Shown one piece after another: positions 34,132 to 43,255 of a stretch of DNA of 64,000 bases (position 1 is its first letter; each line of letters opens with the position of its first letter). The notes below the pieces were generated by a model, which was not told the origin of the DNA, made no database searches, and saw nothing but the letters and a program-made list of their open reading frames with translations. The stretch is from Rhizobium sp. ASV8 (GTDB taxonomy: Bacteria > Pseudomonadota > Alphaproteobacteria > Rhizobiales > Rhizobiaceae): NCBI RefSeq assembly GCF_016429255.1, contig NZ_JAELUG010000020.1, positions 1 to 64,000 of the forward strand, read 5' to 3'. The position numbers and the translations under genes are program-made.

Positions 34132-34445
34132 CATTTGGAGCAAAAAGTTGGTGAGCTTGCCGAATAACGAATTTGGTGCCGCCGACGGACTACCCCTCCG
34201 GTCGACAAGTTCTGCGACCCAATGATAGCAGCCGGGAGCAGCAGAGGCTCCATTCCGACCCAGCTTTGGACCCGCATGAGAGAGGGGCCTGAGGGAGACG
34301 GCGACCGCGTGACAAAATGCAGGGCGGACGGCCTCGGCACCGATAGCAACGGATTCGGCCCTGCCCCACCGTGAAGAAGGTTTGTAAGTTAAAATTTCAG
34401 GTGCCGTTGGTCTGAGAACGACGGGTGAAGGTAAGCAGCTTTCAA

Positions 34446-34929
34446 ATGAAACTCGACGCAATCAAACTGCGGATACTAGACGCCATTCAACGCGATGGCC
34501 GCATGACCAGGCTGGCGCTTCCCGGCAGGGTCGGACTATCCCCTACCCCGTGTTGGCTGCGCCTTCGAAAGCTCGAAAAGACCGGGATTATCACAGGCTA
34601 TTATGCGCATCCGTCGCTGCGGCGTCTCACCCCGATCGCAAGTGTCATGGTGGAACTCACCCTCGCCAATCATCGCCAACCCGATTCGAGCGCGCAGTTG
34701 CCGCGACCCCGGAAATCGTTGCCTGTTGGGCCGTCGGTGGTGGCGTGGACTATATCTTAAGGATCATGGTAGCCAATATCGATGCCTACCAGCGAATAAT
34801 CAACGATCTCCTTGATCGTGACATCGGCATCGAGCGGCACTTCACCTATATCGCGACAAAGACGGTGAATGAGGACACGGTGCTGCCGGCTATTGATCTC
34901 CTTTCTGGGGCGCGTCCGGCGAAAAATAG
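34446..34929 (+). pseudogene. Frameshifted Lrp/AsnC regulator, paralogue of 14955
   Basis: The first part (MKLDAIKLRILDAIQRDGRM, LSPTPCWLRLRKLEKTGIITGY) matches the intact regulator at 14955 nearly residue for residue. Near 34683 about 8 nt are missing, and the ligand domain continues in another frame (FERAVAATPEIVACWAVGGG, YQRIINDLLDRDIGIERHF). A second small indel near the end puts the ancestral TAG at 34927-34929 out of frame. Nothing resembling its former target follows; the shared TAGAGA-AAC-TCTCT palindrome remains. Confidence 0.88.
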
Positions 34930-34941
34930 AGAAACTCTCTG

Positions 34942-35395
34942 CCGCCACATTGATTTTGCATTCAGCACGACCAACGCGCCTCGAGGCAGCTCTCGATCTG
35001 GGCCACGGTGTTGCTCTCTAGTGCGGAGATTTCGGCGATGGTCGTGCCTTGGGAAACCCACCTTGGACAGGCCTTTTCAGGAGGCGAGAGCATCTGTGTC
35101 TTCATACTTCAAATTGTCTCGTTTAGCTATGTTATGATATATCCCATGATGCGTTCATGGAACTTTGTCGCGTATCGTGAGGTCGACAACCGCTCTGTCC
35201 CCTAAAGCCGGGTAGATGGCAGGCACCTGCCATCTGCATCTATTTGGGAGGAGAATCGCCGCCAAGAGTAATTCCGCTTGATCGTCACTCTATTGGATGC
35301 GCACGGCATCGCATCTCTGGAGCGAGTGACGCGAAAAAGCCTGCAAAGCGATTTGGCGTGCATGCAGTCATCTTGCAAAGCGCGGCGATGGCACG
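34942..35395. other. Spacer without a recognisable gene
   Basis: About 450 bp between the Lrp pseudogene and the convergent GST gene. The region around 35110-35160 is AT-rich. No frame has family features. Confidence 0.45.
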
Positions 35396-35983
35396 TTACG
35401 CAAGACCTTCCGCAGACAAGGCCGCCGCAACCGAGGGAACGTTTCGCAAATTTGCGGCGTAAGTGCCGAACCGTTGCGGTACGGCGATATCCATCATCCT
35501 TGCCCAAGAAAGCATGACGAAGAGATAGGCGTCCGCGATCGTCAGATTTTTACCGATCAGATATTGGTTTTCACCGAGTTGGCTTTCCAGCGTGGCGAAC
35601 CGTCTTGCGAGCATCTCCTTGGCCTTGTTTCTTTCATCCTCGCCCGAGTCAGCAAAGAATAACGGTCGAAAGTTCGCATGAAGTTCGGTTGTCATAAACT
35701 CCGTTGACTCAAGTGTTCGCCAACGGGCCTGCCCCTCCTTGGCAAGCAATTTTCCCGAATGCTCTGCGATGTACATGAGGATGGCGAGGCTTTCTGTCAG
35801 AATAGTTCCGTCTTCCAACTCCAACGCCGGCGTGTAACCCTTGGGATTTATGCTGTTGAAATCCCTTCCATCGCTGGTTTTCTTGTCACGAGCTACGGAA
35901 ACGAAAGTATAGGGAAGCCCCGACTCGATCAATGCGATGTGAGATGCTTGGCTGCAGCCACCGTTCGCTCCATACAGTTTCAT
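35396..35983 (-). CDS. Glutathione S-transferase
   Basis: The 195-residue protein has the thioredoxin-fold N-terminal domain (MKLYGANGGCSQASHIALIE) with Cys10, the beta-class catalytic cysteine, NPKGYTPALELEDGTILTES supplying the cis-Pro and glutathione-binding region, and an all-helical C-terminal domain (YLIGKNLTIADAYLFVMLSW). It would conjugate or reduce electrophiles in the cytoplasm. It is divergent from an HxlR-type regulator 115 bp away, a frequent pairing for electrophile response. Confidence 0.93.
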   Translation of the reverse strand: MKLYGANGGCSQASHIALIESGLPYTFVSVARDKKTSDGRDFNSINPKGYTPALELEDGTILTESLAILMYIAEHSGKLLAKEGQARWRTLESTEFMTTELHANFRPLFFADSGEDERNKAKEMLARRFATLESQLGENQYLIGKNLTIADAYLFVMLSWARMMDIAVPQRFGTYAANLRNVPSVAAALSAEGLA

Positions 35984-36097
35984 TTTGGTCTCCTAGTTCG
36001 CTCGCCGAGAAAACTACCCGGTCTGTGTTGATGACCTGATCCAGTTATGAGACCGTACGTGTCTTGCCAAGGACGCATTTTTTTAGGATTAAGTCAC

Positions 36098-36472
36098 ATG
36101 AATCTGACTACATCGACGGAAGGGTTGCCCAGTTGTGGCCCTGTCAGCGAAGTTCTCTCGCGTATAGGAGACAAGTGGACAGTTCAGGTCGTCGTGTCAC
36201 TTCGTGATAAACCGCGGCGGTTCAATGACATCAAGCGCTACGTGACAGGGATATCTCAGCAAATGCTGACGCGCACCCTTAGAGGTCTAGAGCGTGACGG
36301 CTTGGTAGAGCGCACGGTTTTCCCCACGAAGCCGCCTCAGGTCGAGTATGCCTTGACCTCACTAGGAGTCTCGCTCTCTGAACCTTTGGGGCTCCTTGCA
36401 GATTGGGCACGAGCCCATATAGCGAGGATACATGAAGAACGTCTGAAATTTGATGAGAGAATAAGTAAGTGA
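36098..36472 (+). CDS. HxlR-family regulator
   Basis: The 124-residue winged-helix protein has the HxlR core CGPVSEVLSRIGDKWTVQVV, RRFNDIKRYVTGISQQMLTR, LRGLERDGLVERTVF and PQVEYALTSLG. Cys13 sits where redox-sensing HxlR proteins (YodB, HypR) carry their sensor cysteine. The start at 36098 is chosen by alignment; the frame to 36047 adds an unrelated leader. It likely regulates the divergent GST gene. Confidence 0.9.
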   Translation: MNLTTSTEGLPSCGPVSEVLSRIGDKWTVQVVVSLRDKPRRFNDIKRYVTGISQQMLTRTLRGLERDGLVERTVFPTKPPQVEYALTSLGVSLSEPLGLLADWARAHIARIHEERLKFDERISK

Positions 36473-36655
36473 ATAGCCCGGAGACTTGCAGACGCCTTCT
36501 TTCTGTTGATTGTCGCACGAATTTGCCCAATTTTTCATTTCGGACGGATCCGCCCACACTGCGGGAACATGTTTTCGATCAGCACCATAAATGTAATTCG
36601 CTGGTGCATCGCGAAATAGAAAAGTGGCGCAGATGTAGCTGACATTCAACAGCCT

Positions 36656-36680
36656 GGAACCATTAGTCCCGCTGAGGGTT
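36656..36680 (+). promoter_or_regulatory. EcfG-like promoter for the small-protein pair
   Basis: GGAAC (36656-36660), 16 nt, GGTT (36677-36680), about 20 bp before the ATG at 36702 and identical in -10 form to the DUF892 promoter. Confidence 0.6.
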
Positions 36681-36701
36681 GTGCTTTAAAGGAGTACTCC
36701 G

Positions 36702-36923
36702 ATGAGCAACGACATTAACAGACCAAGCCCAGATGTAAAAGCCACACCCATACGTCAGCAACATGCGATTCCCTGGACAGCCGTCCTTGTGGCTGTTCTC
36801 GTCGCGGCACTCGCCTGGAATTTTTGGCCGCACCCTAACACCACAGCGCCCATCCAAACCCGAACGACCACGCAACAACCTGCCACAACAACGCCGCCCG
36901 CGACCGCGCCGGTACAACAATAA
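36702..36923 (+). CDS. Small single-pass membrane protein
   Basis: The 73-residue protein has a polar N-terminus, one membrane segment (AIPWTAVLVAVLVAALAWNF) and a Thr/Pro/Gln-rich tail (TTTQQPATTTPP). The topology suggests the tail faces the periplasm. No family is recognised. AAGGAG precedes the ATG and an EcfG-like promoter lies upstream, so it is probably a stress-induced envelope protein. Confidence 0.7.
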   Translation: MSNDINRPSPDVKATPIRQQHAIPWTAVLVAVLVAALAWNFWPHPNTTAPIQTRTTTQQPATTTPPATAPVQQ

Positions 36924-36952
36924 CGAAAGTCCCAAGGCAGGAGAATAAATCT

Positions 36953-37174
36953 ATGGCCAAACCTGGCAAAAAACCTGTAGCGAGCGCCTCGAACGCCAAA
37001 CATGTTCGAAAGAGCAATGCTGCCGCGTATGAGCGGGGCGCAGCCGCCGGCAAACAACAGTATCCGACAGCAGGCAACCCATTTCCCGAGGGCAGTGACG
37101 CCTCCAAATCGTTTGAACACGGACAGCTCGACGCCCAAAAGGTCAGAAGTAGCGATAAACCACCGGGACGATAG
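36953..37174 (+). CDS. Small hydrophilic hypothetical protein
   Basis: The 73-residue protein is lysine-, alanine- and serine-rich without hydrophobic segments (MAKPGKKPVASASNAKHVRK, AAAYERGAAAGKQQYPTAGN). It looks disordered, like small stress proteins. AGGAG is found upstream of the ATG. It follows the membrane protein gene by 29 bp and should share its EcfG-like promoter. Function unknown. Confidence 0.65.
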   Translation: MAKPGKKPVASASNAKHVRKSNAAAYERGAAAGKQQYPTAGNPFPEGSDASKSFEHGQLDAQKVRSSDKPPGR

Positions 37175-37401
37175 GCGGTCACGCCGATTAAGCATCGGCT
37201 GTCATACCGCAGTTTAAGTGGATTTCTCACACGCCGAGTTTTTCGCTCCATTTGATATCGTTCAGGATGCCGTCAGGTGCCTGTTATATGGCGCGGCCGT
37301 GCGAAAGGCGCCCCCAATCGAATTTTCGCATGAAGCGCCAAATAGCGCTTCGGCTCTGCCTCGCACAAAGGGCAGAGCTTTTCTCGTTTTTCCCCGTTCG
37401 A

Positions 37402-37716
37402 TCACTGTTCCAAGGACGCTTCGAATGCGCGTGAAATTCTCACGCCGCCGACTGTCGCCGGCTCCATCGACAGTTGACGTTCTCGGCTCGCTGAAAGAGC
37501 CCACGCCTCACTGATGTGCCGGCACAGTAGCGAGAATATGACCTCTCCCACTATGCCGCCGTCCAGAACATCCGGATCGTCGCAGAGGACGTTAATGGTT
37601 CGCTGGACAATGCGTTCCGCGACCACGTCGGAGCTAACGAATTGCCTTACTTGATTACGAAGGCTCTCCCTTAGGGACGGGGCTCGCAGGGCTTCTGCCA
37701 AATGCGGAGTGTACAT
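37402..37716 (-). CDS. Hypothetical protein (doubtful)
   Basis: A 104-residue frame (MYTPHLAEALRAPSLRESLR) with helical character and no recognised family. There is no clear ribosome site before the ATG at 37716. It has no partner gene. Balanced composition is the only support. Confidence 0.3.
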   Translation of the reverse strand: MYTPHLAEALRAPSLRESLRNQVRQFVSSDVVAERIVQRTINVLCDDPDVLDGGIVGEVIFSLLCRHISEAWALSASRERQLSMEPATVGGVRISRAFEASLEQ

Positions 37717-37788
37717 GTCAACAAAAAGCCGCCACCAGATCCTGCGAAACCTTGTACCCCGTGAGATCGTCTCGGCTGCGAGGCCGGG

Positions 37789-38016
37789 TTATCCGCTGAA
37801 GGGGGCATTATCCTCGACACGGAGACGACAGGGCTTGACGCGAGGCAGGACGAGGTCATCGAAATCGGCTTGGTCGGCTTCACCTTCAACGAGGAAGGCG
37901 AAGTCGGCGACGTCACCGCAGTCTATGCCCCGGTCAAGCACCGGGGCATTTCGTACGACGTCAACCGAGGCGAAACCTCAATAGCTTTCCTGATCCTGGA
38001 CCGATCAAAACTCTGA
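37789..38016 (+). pseudogene. DnaQ-like 3'-5' exonuclease remnant
   Basis: The frame holds the ExoI motif of DEDD exonucleases (IILDTETTGLDARQDEVIEI) and following strands GLVGFTFNEEGEVGD and VTAVYAPVKH. It then runs into unrelated sequence and stops at 38016, overlapping the 3' end of the chemoreceptor gene. The ExoII and ExoIII motifs are absent and no start codon with a ribosome site is seen, so this is the N-terminal third of a broken gene. Confidence 0.7.
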
Positions 38017-40344
38017 CCACTCCTGCTGGAGTTGCTTAAGTGCGGCGTTGCCGTGGGCAACCGGCATGGCGCGGGCAACAGCTCGCCTAGCGACCGGTGC
38101 TCGGGCGGATCGGGCGACGGGTGTCGCCCGGGGGTCCCCGCGCTCGGGGTTGCCGGTACGGAATGCGCTCAGAAGCTCGCCGAGGCGGCTGCTTTCCTGA
38201 GCCAAACCTGCACCAGCTGCGTTCATCTCTTCCACCATGGCGGCGTTCTGTTGTGTCGCCTGGTCCATGTGGTTCACGGCACTGTTGATCTCCGACAGTC
38301 CCATAGACTGTTCTTGAGCGGCAGTGGCGATCGCATCCATGTGCTGATTGATCTGCAGAACAAGGTCAGCAATAGCCGCGAGACCCTCACCAGTATCATT
38401 GACGAGTCTGACACCTTCGTTGACTGCGACCTCCGAGTTGCCGATCAAAGCTTTGATCTCTTTGGCGGCATTGGCCGAACGTTGCGCCAATTCGCGCACT
38501 TCCTGGGCGACCACAGCAAAACCTTTGCCGGCATCGCCCGCACGCGCCGCCTCGACACCGGCGTTGAGCGCGAGCAAGTTGGTCTGGAAGGCGATTTCGT
38601 CAATCACGCCGATGATCTGGCTGATCTGTCTGGAGGAATGCTCGATCCTACCCATAGCGTTCACGGCGTTGTTCACGACCTGGCCGGAACTTTCTGCCCT
38701 CGACCGTGCGCCGCGCACGAGATCTCGTGCATCTCCAGCTCGCTTCGACGTCGACTGAACGTTAGACGTGACCTCTTCAAGTGCGGCGGCTGTTTCTTCT
38801 AGTGACGCGGCCTGCTGCTCCGTGCGCTTTGAGAGGTTATCGGAGGCCTGCGAGATCTCATAACTGCCGCTGTTCACGAGTGAGGCGGCTTGACCGACCT
38901 GGGACATGGCAGCGCGAAGCTGACTGACCGACGAATTGAAGTCGTGGCGCAAAGCTTCAAACTGCGCATCCAACGGCGTTTCAATCTCGCAGAGCAGGTC
39001 CCCGGAAGCCAAATGACGCAGGCCTGTCGCAAGCGAACCCGTTGCTTGCAACAGCCTCTGTTCGGCCTCGGCTTCGGCGTGGCGCTGGACCTCGACGCGT
39101 TCCTGCTCCGATCTCATGCGCGCCGCGGCGGCGTCGGCTTCGAGCGCTTTGTTGCGCAAGGCCGCTTGCTGGAATACCTGCACGGATCGCGCCATTGCGC
39201 CAATCTCGTCGCGTCGCTCGACGCCACCGATTAACACCGACAAGTCGCCCTGGGCGAGCGTTGTCATCGAATGAGTTAGCGCACCGACGGGTTTTGTGAC
39301 GCGGAAGATAATAACGCAGATGCCGATGATGCTTAGAGCCGCGGCAACAAGGAACGTCGCACCGTAAGCGATCAAGCTGACAATCGCATTGTTGTAACTG
39401 GCAGCCGCCTTGTCAACCATGCCATCTGCGGCTGCAGCGGCGGTGTTTGTGATGGTCAGAAGGGCGGCGTTGCCAAGCGGACGCCAGTCATCCAGAGCCA
39501 TAGGCCCCCTTTCGCCGGCTGCGAACTTCGCAAGCAATGCGCTGTGCTTTGCAGCAAAATCCCCACTAAAATAGGTCGCGTCGCCAACCTTGTAGGCATC
39601 CTTGACAACTTGTGGTGTCGACGGATGATTGACCAGAGTGCCGATTTGTCCCCATGTGAAGCGCACGGCGTAGTCGTACTGTTTAATCTTGCTGAGCTCC
39701 TCACCCGTCATCGCCTCCCTGGAGGCGAGCGTATTGACGAACAGCAGGTTTGCTGCACCGGCGGTCGCGCGGGTGTACCATGTCAGCCCACGGATCTGGA
39801 TCAATGCCGCCATCGTGGGATCACTCGCGCGAATCTGGCTTTCGACGGCGGTCGAGCCTGCTTCCAGCGCCGTCAAGAATTGCTGACCGATGTCCAAGGT
39901 TGAGGCTTGCAGCATCGGATCGCGATCAGCGAGCTTTTTGGTGACCTCGCCGTCGAGCTTTGAACGGAATGCGACCACCCGATCGTAGGCACTCATGACA
40001 TCGGCAATCGGAGCCTTGAGCGTCTGATTGTCAATACTCTCGGAGACCAGTTTCGCCTCAGCCATGTATTTATCGACAACGGCCCGGTCTGCCTTCAGCA
40101 GGGCAAGCGTTGCATCTTGCGTGCCAAGTTCAAGCTTCGCGAGCGACGAACCGTCACCCCGCTCATTGCGGAAGTTGGCAAGTGTCTGAAAGAGCGCGCG
40201 GTCGAGTATCGTAAACTTTGAGACGTCAGCATAAGTACCCTCGCCGCGATAGGCCTCGAGCGTTGACGATGCCGTCAGCACGCACAGAGCCGTGCTGAGT
40301 GAAAGGAATATTCCAACAAGTATATTTCGAAGAGAAAAAAGCAT
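38005..40344 (-). CDS. Methyl-accepting chemotaxis protein
   Basis: The 779-residue receptor has a first membrane segment at about 4-26 ([19 protein letters not shown]), a long periplasmic region, a second membrane segment ([21 protein letters not shown]), a HAMP domain ([20 protein letters not shown]) and a signalling domain with the hairpin tip [20 protein letters not shown]. The C-terminus is EWSEF, which fits the xWxxF pentapeptide that tethers CheR/CheB. The start at 40344 is preferred over 40380. It is isolated from other chemotaxis genes. Confidence 0.95.
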   Translation of the reverse strand: MLFSLRNILVGIFLSLSTALCVLTASSTLEAYRGEGTYADVSKFTILDRALFQTLANFRNERGDGSSLAKLELGTQDATLALLKADRAVVDKYMAEAKLVSESIDNQTLKAPIADVMSAYDRVVAFRSKLDGEVTKKLADRDPMLQASTLDIGQQFLTALEAGSTAVESQIRASDPTMAALIQIRGLTWYTRATAGAANLLFVNTLASREAMTGEELSKIKQYDYAVRFTWGQIGTLVNHPSTPQVVKDAYKVGDATYFSGDFAAKHSALLAKFAAGERGPMALDDWRPLGNAALLTITNTAAAAADGMVDKAAASYNNAIVSLIAYGATFLVAAALSIIGICVIIFRVTKPVGALTHSMTTLAQGDLSVLIGGVERRDEIGAMARSVQVFQQAALRNKALEADAAAARMRSEQERVEVQRHAEAEAEQRLLQATGSLATGLRHLASGDLLCEIETPLDAQFEALRHDFNSSVSQLRAAMSQVGQAASLVNSGSYEISQASDNLSKRTEQQAASLEETAAALEEVTSNVQSTSKRAGDARDLVRGARSRAESSGQVVNNAVNAMGRIEHSSRQISQIIGVIDEIAFQTNLLALNAGVEAARAGDAGKGFAVVAQEVRELAQRSANAAKEIKALIGNSEVAVNEGVRLVNDTGEGLAAIADLVLQINQHMDAIATAAQEQSMGLSEINSAVNHMDQATQQNAAMVEEMNAAGAGLAQESSRLGELLSAFRTGNPERGDPRATPVARSARAPVARRAVARAMPVAHGNAALKQLQQEWSEF

Positions 40345-40380
40345 GATTGCGCACCTACGCTGCGGGCGCCGTGACGCCAA

Positions 40381-40960
40381 CCCGCTTGACCAAAACCGAA
40401 TGTGTGGAGCTCTTGTGGTATGATCTAAGAAAGAAAAAGCAGTCCGTCAGCTATCGAAACGCCGCCAGACACAGGCACCTCATGGCCTGCCCAATACGAT
40501 AAGAATCTAGCGTAGCTTTGTTGAAACAGAATTAACGCTTTCCCGTAAAAACATAGGGGTACATTTCGATGTGACTTGCCCACCCGATCACCCGGCAAGC
40601 TTTTGATATTCGCACCGAAATCCGCTTGGCGTTTTACAGCTGCGAACCATTGGTCGAATTCTACGACGATTTCCTCTGTTCGACCGAGACGTTCAAACAA
40701 GAGAAGTCTGCACATCGGTGAAATGTTCACGTGCGCAAGCAAGGTTGACCATCGATCCCGATCCACCCATGCCCCAAGAATGCGGATACAGGTCGTAACC
40801 ACTCGCAGACGAGCGGCAAACTCGAGCGTCCCTAAGAAAGATCAGGGATGCACGGCACCGCCCGGAGGAAACTGAGCTCACGCCACGGCGCCACATGGCA
40901 AAGCATGGGGTTAAGAGTCGGCCATCTTCCAGTGGAGGTCTACGGTCGAACGTCGGACCC
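40381..40960. other. Spacer, no gene supported
   Basis: About 580 bp upstream of the chemoreceptor. A 125-codon frame on the minus strand (40425-40802) lacks a family and ribosome site. It is reported as unassigned. Confidence 0.4.
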
Positions 40961-41190
40961 TCACATCTGTCCGAGACCGCTTAGCCCGATCAACGCTTCT
41001 GCGCCCAGAACGAAGAGGGGATGCACGCTAGTCTTCGTTAGGACGACGGCACATCCTCCCGCGACCGCTGCCAGAACCAGACTGGGCGCCGAGGCTTCAG
41101 TGATGACGGCGGCGCTCGCCGTCACGAGGCCCGCGGTCATCGGTGCCAGCTGGGATTGGACGATCCTGCGCCACGACCGATCCTTAAAAC
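40961..41190 (-). pseudogene. ChrA chromate transporter C-terminal remnant
   Basis: The minus-strand frame FKDRSWRRIVQSQLAPMTAG followed by LVTASAAVITEA, AVAGGCAVVLTKTSVHPLFV and LGAEALIGLSGLG matches the last two to three membrane segments of ChrA-type chromate transporters. The upstream transporter body is missing. Stop at 40961. Confidence 0.6.
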
Positions 41191-41279
41191 GGGTCCAGAT
41201 GTGCAGCGCGATGCCGGGCCTCCTCTCGATCGACAGAAGACAACGCCGAGAGCGCAAAGGTCCCGGAAGCGGGTAGCAA

Positions 41280-41306
41280 AAAGCCTCGCAGTCGCTGCGA
41301 GGCTTT
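41280..41306 (-). terminator. Intrinsic terminator for the glycine-rich stress gene
   Basis: AAAGCCTCGCAG and CTGCGAGGCTTT form a perfect 12-bp stem with a 3-nt loop. On the minus strand it ends in a run of five T, 25 bp after the stop codon at 41330. Confidence 0.88.
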
Positions 41307-41329
41307 CCGATGGTTTGCCTTGGCGTGAA

Positions 41330-41944
41330 TTATAGACGGTTGACGCGATAGCGGTCGCGTTCGGCGGCGATCTGTTCCGCCGTGTAGGGATCGGCGGTCT
41401 CGTCGAAACGAGTCCAACCCTGTTCCGCAAACCGCGCACGACGATCTACGACGGTAACCCGAGGCGCGCTGTTGAGGATCGCCTCGGCAGACGCGCGACG
41501 GTCGTCTTCAACGCGGGCAGCCACGACAGATCCGCCACGACGGATGCTCTCCGCGTAGAAGTTGGCGTCTTCTTCCGGAACGCCGGACTCGACCATCGCG
41601 CCGACTAGCCCGCCGACGGCACCGCCCGCAACGGCGCCAGCCACCGCACCGGCCGCCGTGGCAGCGAGCCAACCGGCTGCGACGACCGGCCCGACGCCTG
41701 GGATCGCAAGCATCCCGAGGCCGGTCAGAAGACCGCCTGCGCCGCCTGCTACAGCGCCAATCCCGGCACCGGTTCCAGCACCTTCACCTGCACGGTTACC
41801 CTGTCCTTCTACGTCAACCTTGCTATTGGCCTTGTTGGTGACGATGGTGATGTCGTCCGAAGGCACGCCTGCATCTTCAAGAGCTTTCACGGCCGCTTTG
41901 GCGTCCTCATAGCTGTCATATAGTCCTGTCACTGTGGTCTTCAT
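41330..41944 (-). CDS. General stress protein with glycine-zipper membrane region
   Basis: The 204-residue protein begins with a GSP17M-like alpha/beta domain (TVTGLYDSYEDAKAAVKALE, VPSDDITIVTNKA), continues with a long Gly/Ala zipper (about 65-115, GAGIGAVAGGAGGLLTGLG, AGAVAGAVAGGAVGGLVGAM) that could span or associate with membrane, and ends in a charged segment. It lies 21 bp downstream of the PepSY-like gene, under an EcfG-like promoter. Related proteins are stress induced in alphaproteobacteria; mechanism unknown. Confidence 0.85.
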   Translation of the reverse strand: MKTTVTGLYDSYEDAKAAVKALEDAGVPSDDITIVTNKANSKVDVEGQGNRAGEGAGTGAGIGAVAGGAGGLLTGLGMLAIPGVGPVVAAGWLAATAAGAVAGAVAGGAVGGLVGAMVESGVPEEDANFYAESIRRGGSVVAARVEDDRRASAEAILNSAPRVTVVDRRARFAEQGWTRFDETADPYTAEQIAAERDRYRVNRL

Positions 41945-41965
41945 GAGAATTCCTCCATTGTCGCT

Positions 41966-42277
41966 TCACTTGGCAAGCGTGACGTTGCCCTGGAAATCCA
42001 GAGAGACAATTGCGGGCTTGCCGTCCTTGGAAGCGGTGGCGCGCCATACGCCCTGATCATTGAGTTTCAGGCCACCCACATCGGTGTAGCCAGCCTTTTC
42101 GATTCGGGACTTCGCCTGGTCTTTGGTGAAGCTGTTCTTGCCCGCGACCGGTGCCGCGGGATTCTGCTCGGTATTGACCGCAGGCGTCGTCTGTGAAGTG
42201 CTCGGAGTTTCGCTCTGGGCGAAAGCTGCGGATGCCGCGAGTCCTAGACTGGCGGTGAGGAGCATGATTGTCTTCAT
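41966..42277 (-). CDS. Secreted PepSY-like small protein
   Basis: The 103-residue precursor has a signal peptide (MKTIMLLTASLGLAASAAFA), a Ser/Thr/Pro linker and a C-terminal PepSY-type fold (FTKDQAKSRIEKAGYTDVGG, GVWRATASKDGKPAIVSLDF). It should be periplasmic. First gene of a two-gene unit with the glycine-zipper protein. Confidence 0.83.
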   Translation of the reverse strand: MKTIMLLTASLGLAASAAFAQSETPSTSQTTPAVNTEQNPAAPVAGKNSFTKDQAKSRIEKAGYTDVGGLKLNDQGVWRATASKDGKPAIVSLDFQGNVTLAK

Positions 42278-42307
42278 CGGTGTTTACCTCTTGTTGGATG
42301 AATCGGA

Positions 42308-42332
42308 AACACGCCGAAAACCTGTATGTTCC
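42308..42332 (-). promoter_or_regulatory. EcfG-like promoter for the PepSY/glycine-zipper unit
   Basis: On the minus strand GGAAC (42328-42332), 16 nt, TGTT (42308-42311), one mismatch from CGTT, 30 bp before the ATG at 42277. Confidence 0.58.
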
Positions 42333-43240
42333 AGAGATTTATTTGCGGAGATGACGGTTGCAACTCGCCCATTGCGCACTAGGACGAGACAGTCGGGTAT
42401 TCAGGAACTGCAAAATCGTCAGCGCGAGAAGCGAATAGCTGCTTCGTGCGGGCGCGTGACGCAATGCACCGTGCCCCGCGAAATTGAGGGCGGCGCTGGA
42501 CGACCGTCACGCCGAAGCCGCGGCTTACGAGCGACAATGACAGCGCATTTCCAGCGATGAGAATTCGGCGCCGAACTCCGTTCTGTTCAGCACGCGTCAT
42601 CGTTCAATCGCTCGGAGCGAGCATGGCGTCTATATCGCCGGAGATCCTGCGGACTTTGCGAAGCTGACTGGAGGCAAATCAGAGGAGCGTCATGGCGCGC
42701 AGTTTGGTCGTGACAGGCGTCGAAGGGAGGCGGGTTCTTGCGGCTAGCGTTCCACGGCATTGGCTGGTCGAATGCCGCGGACCAATATCACTTCCCAGAG
42801 ACTCACCATCACAGCCCTTTTCGGCGAGGACAAGCAAAGCCCTTCAAAGGCCGATAGGCGGTACCCGGATAGTGAAAGAATCCCCTCCGCCGCTTAAGAA
42901 CGGAAGTCATATTAAATCAGCCTGATGTTGTGCTTCGTTTTACATCAGCCAACCAGATCGCTACTACGAAACAGAAGGCCCCCGGCCACTGATTTTAAAT
43001 GACCTGCCTGCACCTAAACAAGTGGCTCTGCCGCTCTACTTATTTGCTTTCGCGTCGACCTTCAAATCCGATCCCAACGGGCACACCTCAGAGCGAAGGA
43101 AGGTGGGTGTTCCATAAAGCGAGCTGCAAAGGTTCGCAGCAAGGGTCGCCGGTGGCACTCGCTGTACGATTTAAACCCAAAGCGAGGGTATGTAACACGG
43201 TGAGGCCGAACTGAGGACGCGGAAACTAAGTTATCTTGGC
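42333..43240. other. Long spacer without a supported gene
   Basis: About 900 bp. A 77-codon frame at 42692 has AGGAG upstream but no family features. The minus frame at 42379-42600 contains a vague nucleotide-binding-like stretch (RILIAGNALSLSLVSRGFGV) that could be a relic. Nothing firm is seen. Confidence 0.4.
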
Positions 43241-43255
43241 ATGGAAGAGGCAATC

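Noticed and set aside
40425..40802. 125-codon minus-strand frame upstream of the chemoreceptor
   Set aside because: No ribosome site, no family, irregular composition.
42692..42925. 77-codon frame with AGGAG upstream
   Set aside because: The sequence is Arg/Ser/Pro-rich without any protein-like pattern; a chance ribosome site is likely.
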